Shown here one piece after another: positions 62,885 to 64,000 of a DNA stretch of 64,000 nucleotides. Made by a program: the position numbers and the translations under genes. Below the pieces are notes generated by a model. It was not told the DNA's origin and did not search any database. It saw nothing but the letters and a program-made list of their open reading frames with translations. Every line of letters begins with the position of its first letter. Position 1 is the stretch's first letter. This DNA comes from Mucilaginibacter oryzae (lineage in GTDB: Bacteria; Bacteroidota; Bacteroidia; Sphingobacteriales; Sphingobacteriaceae). Location of the stretch: positions 418,974 to 482,973 of the forward strand of contig NZ_QGHA01000002.1 of assembly GCF_003148845.1 (NCBI RefSeq). The letters run 5' to 3'.

Positions 62885-63769
62885 ATGATAAAAAAGGGTC
62901 TTAATAAGTTAGGTATATTAATTTTATACCTGATCTCGCTGCTTCCCTTTTGGTTTTTATACATTTTATCCGACGTTTCGTTCCTGATCATTTACTACGT
63001 GGTGCATTACCGCCGCGACGTGGTGCAGCAAAACCTCCGGAACGCTTTCCCGGAAAAATCAGACCGGGAGCGCCATAATATCGAACGTAAATATTACCGT
63101 TATCTTTCGGATTTGATGGTGGAAACCATTAAAATGATCACCGTATCTGAAAAGCAGATCCGCAAGCGGGTAGTGGCCACCAACTCCGACCTGGTTTTTG
63201 AATATTTTGGTAAAGGCAAAAGTATCATAGCGGTAGCAGGTCATTATTGCAACTGGGAGATGGCGGCGCTTAACTTTAATTTTGTTACCGATAAGCGTTT
63301 TATGATTGTTTATAAGCCGCTCAGCAACCCAACGTTTAATGATTTTTTTATCAAAATCCGCTCGCGTTTCGGGGGGCAGCCGGTGGCCATGAAGCAAACC
63401 TTGCGTAAAATGATCGAGTATCGTAAAGAGCTTACCGTAAGCGTGCTGGTGGGCGATCAAACCCCTGTAATGCATGAGGTGAATTACTTTACCAACTTTT
63501 TAAACCAACCCACCGCGGTTTTTTTGGGCATTGAAAAAATAGCCAAAACAATTGATGCTGCCGTTGTTTTTTACGATATGCGCCGGATAAAACGCGGATA
63601 TTATGAATATACGCTGATCCCGCTAACAGAAACGCCCAAGCAAACAGCCGAATACGAGATAACAGATATGCACGTGCAATATCTGGAAAAGGTGATCAGG
63701 AGAGAGCCGCAATACTGGCTTTGGTCTCACCGGAGATGGAAGTTTAAGCCGGAGGATTTACACAGATGA
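62885..63769 (+). CDS. lysophospholipid/lipid A acyltransferase family protein
   Basis: A 294-residue membrane-associated acyltransferase of the LpxL/HtrB (LPLAT) family that adds acyl chains to lipid A or related lipids. A membrane anchor is at about 9-30. The catalytic HYCNWE motif, an H-x4-E, is at about residue 121 in VAGHYCNWEMAALNF. The ATG at 62885 follows an in-frame TTG eight codons earlier that is less likely. Its stop overlaps the next gene by four bases (ATGA), so it is coupled to the glycosyltransferase, which hints at an envelope-polysaccharide locus to the right. Confidence 0.9.
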   Translation: MIKKGLNKLGILILYLISLLPFWFLYILSDVSFLIIYYVVHYRRDVVQQNLRNAFPEKSDRERHNIERKYYRYLSDLMVETIKMITVSEKQIRKRVVATNSDLVFEYFGKGKSIIAVAGHYCNWEMAALNFNFVTDKRFMIVYKPLSNPTFNDFFIKIRSRFGGQPVAMKQTLRKMIEYRKELTVSVLVGDQTPVMHEVNYFTNFLNQPTAVFLGIEKIAKTIDAAVVFYDMRRIKRGYYEYTLIPLTETPKQTAEYEITDMHVQYLEKVIRREPQYWLWSHRRWKFKPEDLHR

Positions 63770-64000
63770 CCCATACACCCAAAGTTGCTGTAGTTATTTT
63801 AAACTGGAACGGCCTAAAATACCTTAAACAATTTCTTCCCTCGGTTTTAGCCTCTACCTGGCCTAATCTTGATATTGTAATGGGGGATAACGCCTCATCG
63901 GATGATTCGGTTGCTTTTATACGCCAATATTACCCGGGTGTACGTATTATCCAAAACGATAAAAACTATGGTTTTACAGGCGGCTATAATCGTGTGCTGG
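63766..64000 (+). CDS. glycosyltransferase family 2, partial
   Basis: The gene runs off the right edge. The visible 78 residues begin VAVVILNWNGLKYLKQFLPS and continue to NYGFTGGYNRVL, the classic GT-A nucleotide-sugar-binding region of family 2 transferases (ILNWNG, DNASSDDS, NYGFTGGYN). The DDS and DNAS acidic residues are likely metal and donor ligands. It overlaps the acyltransferase stop by 4 bases, so it belongs to the same operon. Confidence 0.92.
   Translation, partial: MTHTPKVAVVILNWNGLKYLKQFLPSVLASTWPNLDIVMGDNASSDDSVAFIRQYYPGVRIIQNDKNYGFTGGYNRVL

Overview
The window is a gap-free piece of chromosome from a member of the Bacteroidota, most likely the family Sphingobacteriaceae and close to Mucilaginibacter or Pedobacter. 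The evidence is the gene content (futalosine menaquinone genes mqnE and mqnA, a BtuB/BtuG-type cobalamin uptake pair, DUF1080 and GH78-like sugar enzymes, OmpA with a TSP3 linker, cydAB with a short CydA). Further evidence is that several upstream regions carry the Bacteroidota promoter signature (TTTG about 19-23 bases before TAnnTTTG) and that Shine-Dalgarno sites are absent. The genus is inferred, not proven. I saw no rRNA, tRNA, insertion sequence, prophage or CRISPR array. About 70 protein genes are supported. The last one (glycosyltransferase 2) runs off the right edge. || Layout. 1-5.5 kb: truA, a CDGSH protein, an aldo/keto reductase, a peptidoglycan-binding/CHAP-like protein and a double DUF1080 protein. 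5.5-8.4 kb: a divergent GntR regulator and GH78-like glycosidase. 8.4-13.1 kb: cydAB, a UMF1 transporter and a LutA-like Fe-S protein. 13-15.7 kb: membrane and zinc-ribbon proteins and an AT-rich orphan. 15.9-19.7 kb: mtaB and the overlapping trio lgt-gtrA-suhB. 20.6-22.8 kb: nfu and purB. 23.0-29.6 kb: a TetR-TolC-MFP-RND efflux operon. 29.7-36.9 kb: DUF4126, MscS, a second TetR, a predicted small RNA, two OsmC proteins, a Gate-domain transporter, and a DinB/DUF3052/OsmC/DinB-like series. 37.2-41.1 kb: OmpA, SatP, gpmA. 41.2-47.3 kb: a methionine/cysteine block on the minus strand (hom-metX, metY and a second transsulfuration enzyme). 47.9-50.8 kb: mqnE, a histidine phosphatase and mqnA. 51.0-54.2 kb: thrS-infC-rpmI-rplT. 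55.2-61.1 kb: a cobalamin riboswitch followed by btuB, a btuG-like gene, a DUF6580 membrane protein, a sirtuin, a Dph6-like ATPase and DUF3820. 61-64 kb: corA, wbqC-like, lysophospholipid acyltransferase, glycosyltransferase. || The most notable signals are regulatory. (1) Between a SAM-I riboswitch and metY lies a 36-codon ORF ending in SCICMCCCC, followed by two hairpins. It looks like a cysteine-sensing leader peptide stacked under a SAM switch. (2) The thrS leader holds a 6-bp stem with a 7-base loop UUUGUAG, i.e. U33, anticodon UGU and A37 of a threonine tRNA, about 40 bases before the ATG. This suggests tRNA-mimic autoregulation. (3) A promoter, a long hairpin and a strong terminator between 32325 and 32461 define a candidate orphan small RNA of about 120 nt. 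(4) Several families of low-complexity inverted repeats occupy gene ends. In places they supply coding or promoter sequence, for example the C-terminus of the DUF3820 protein and the -33 element of thrS. || Function: the methionine block takes aspartate semialdehyde to homoserine, O-acetylhomoserine and homocysteine. The cobalamin operon would import B12. The mqn genes make menaquinone, which cytochrome bd (cydAB) can use for microaerobic respiration.
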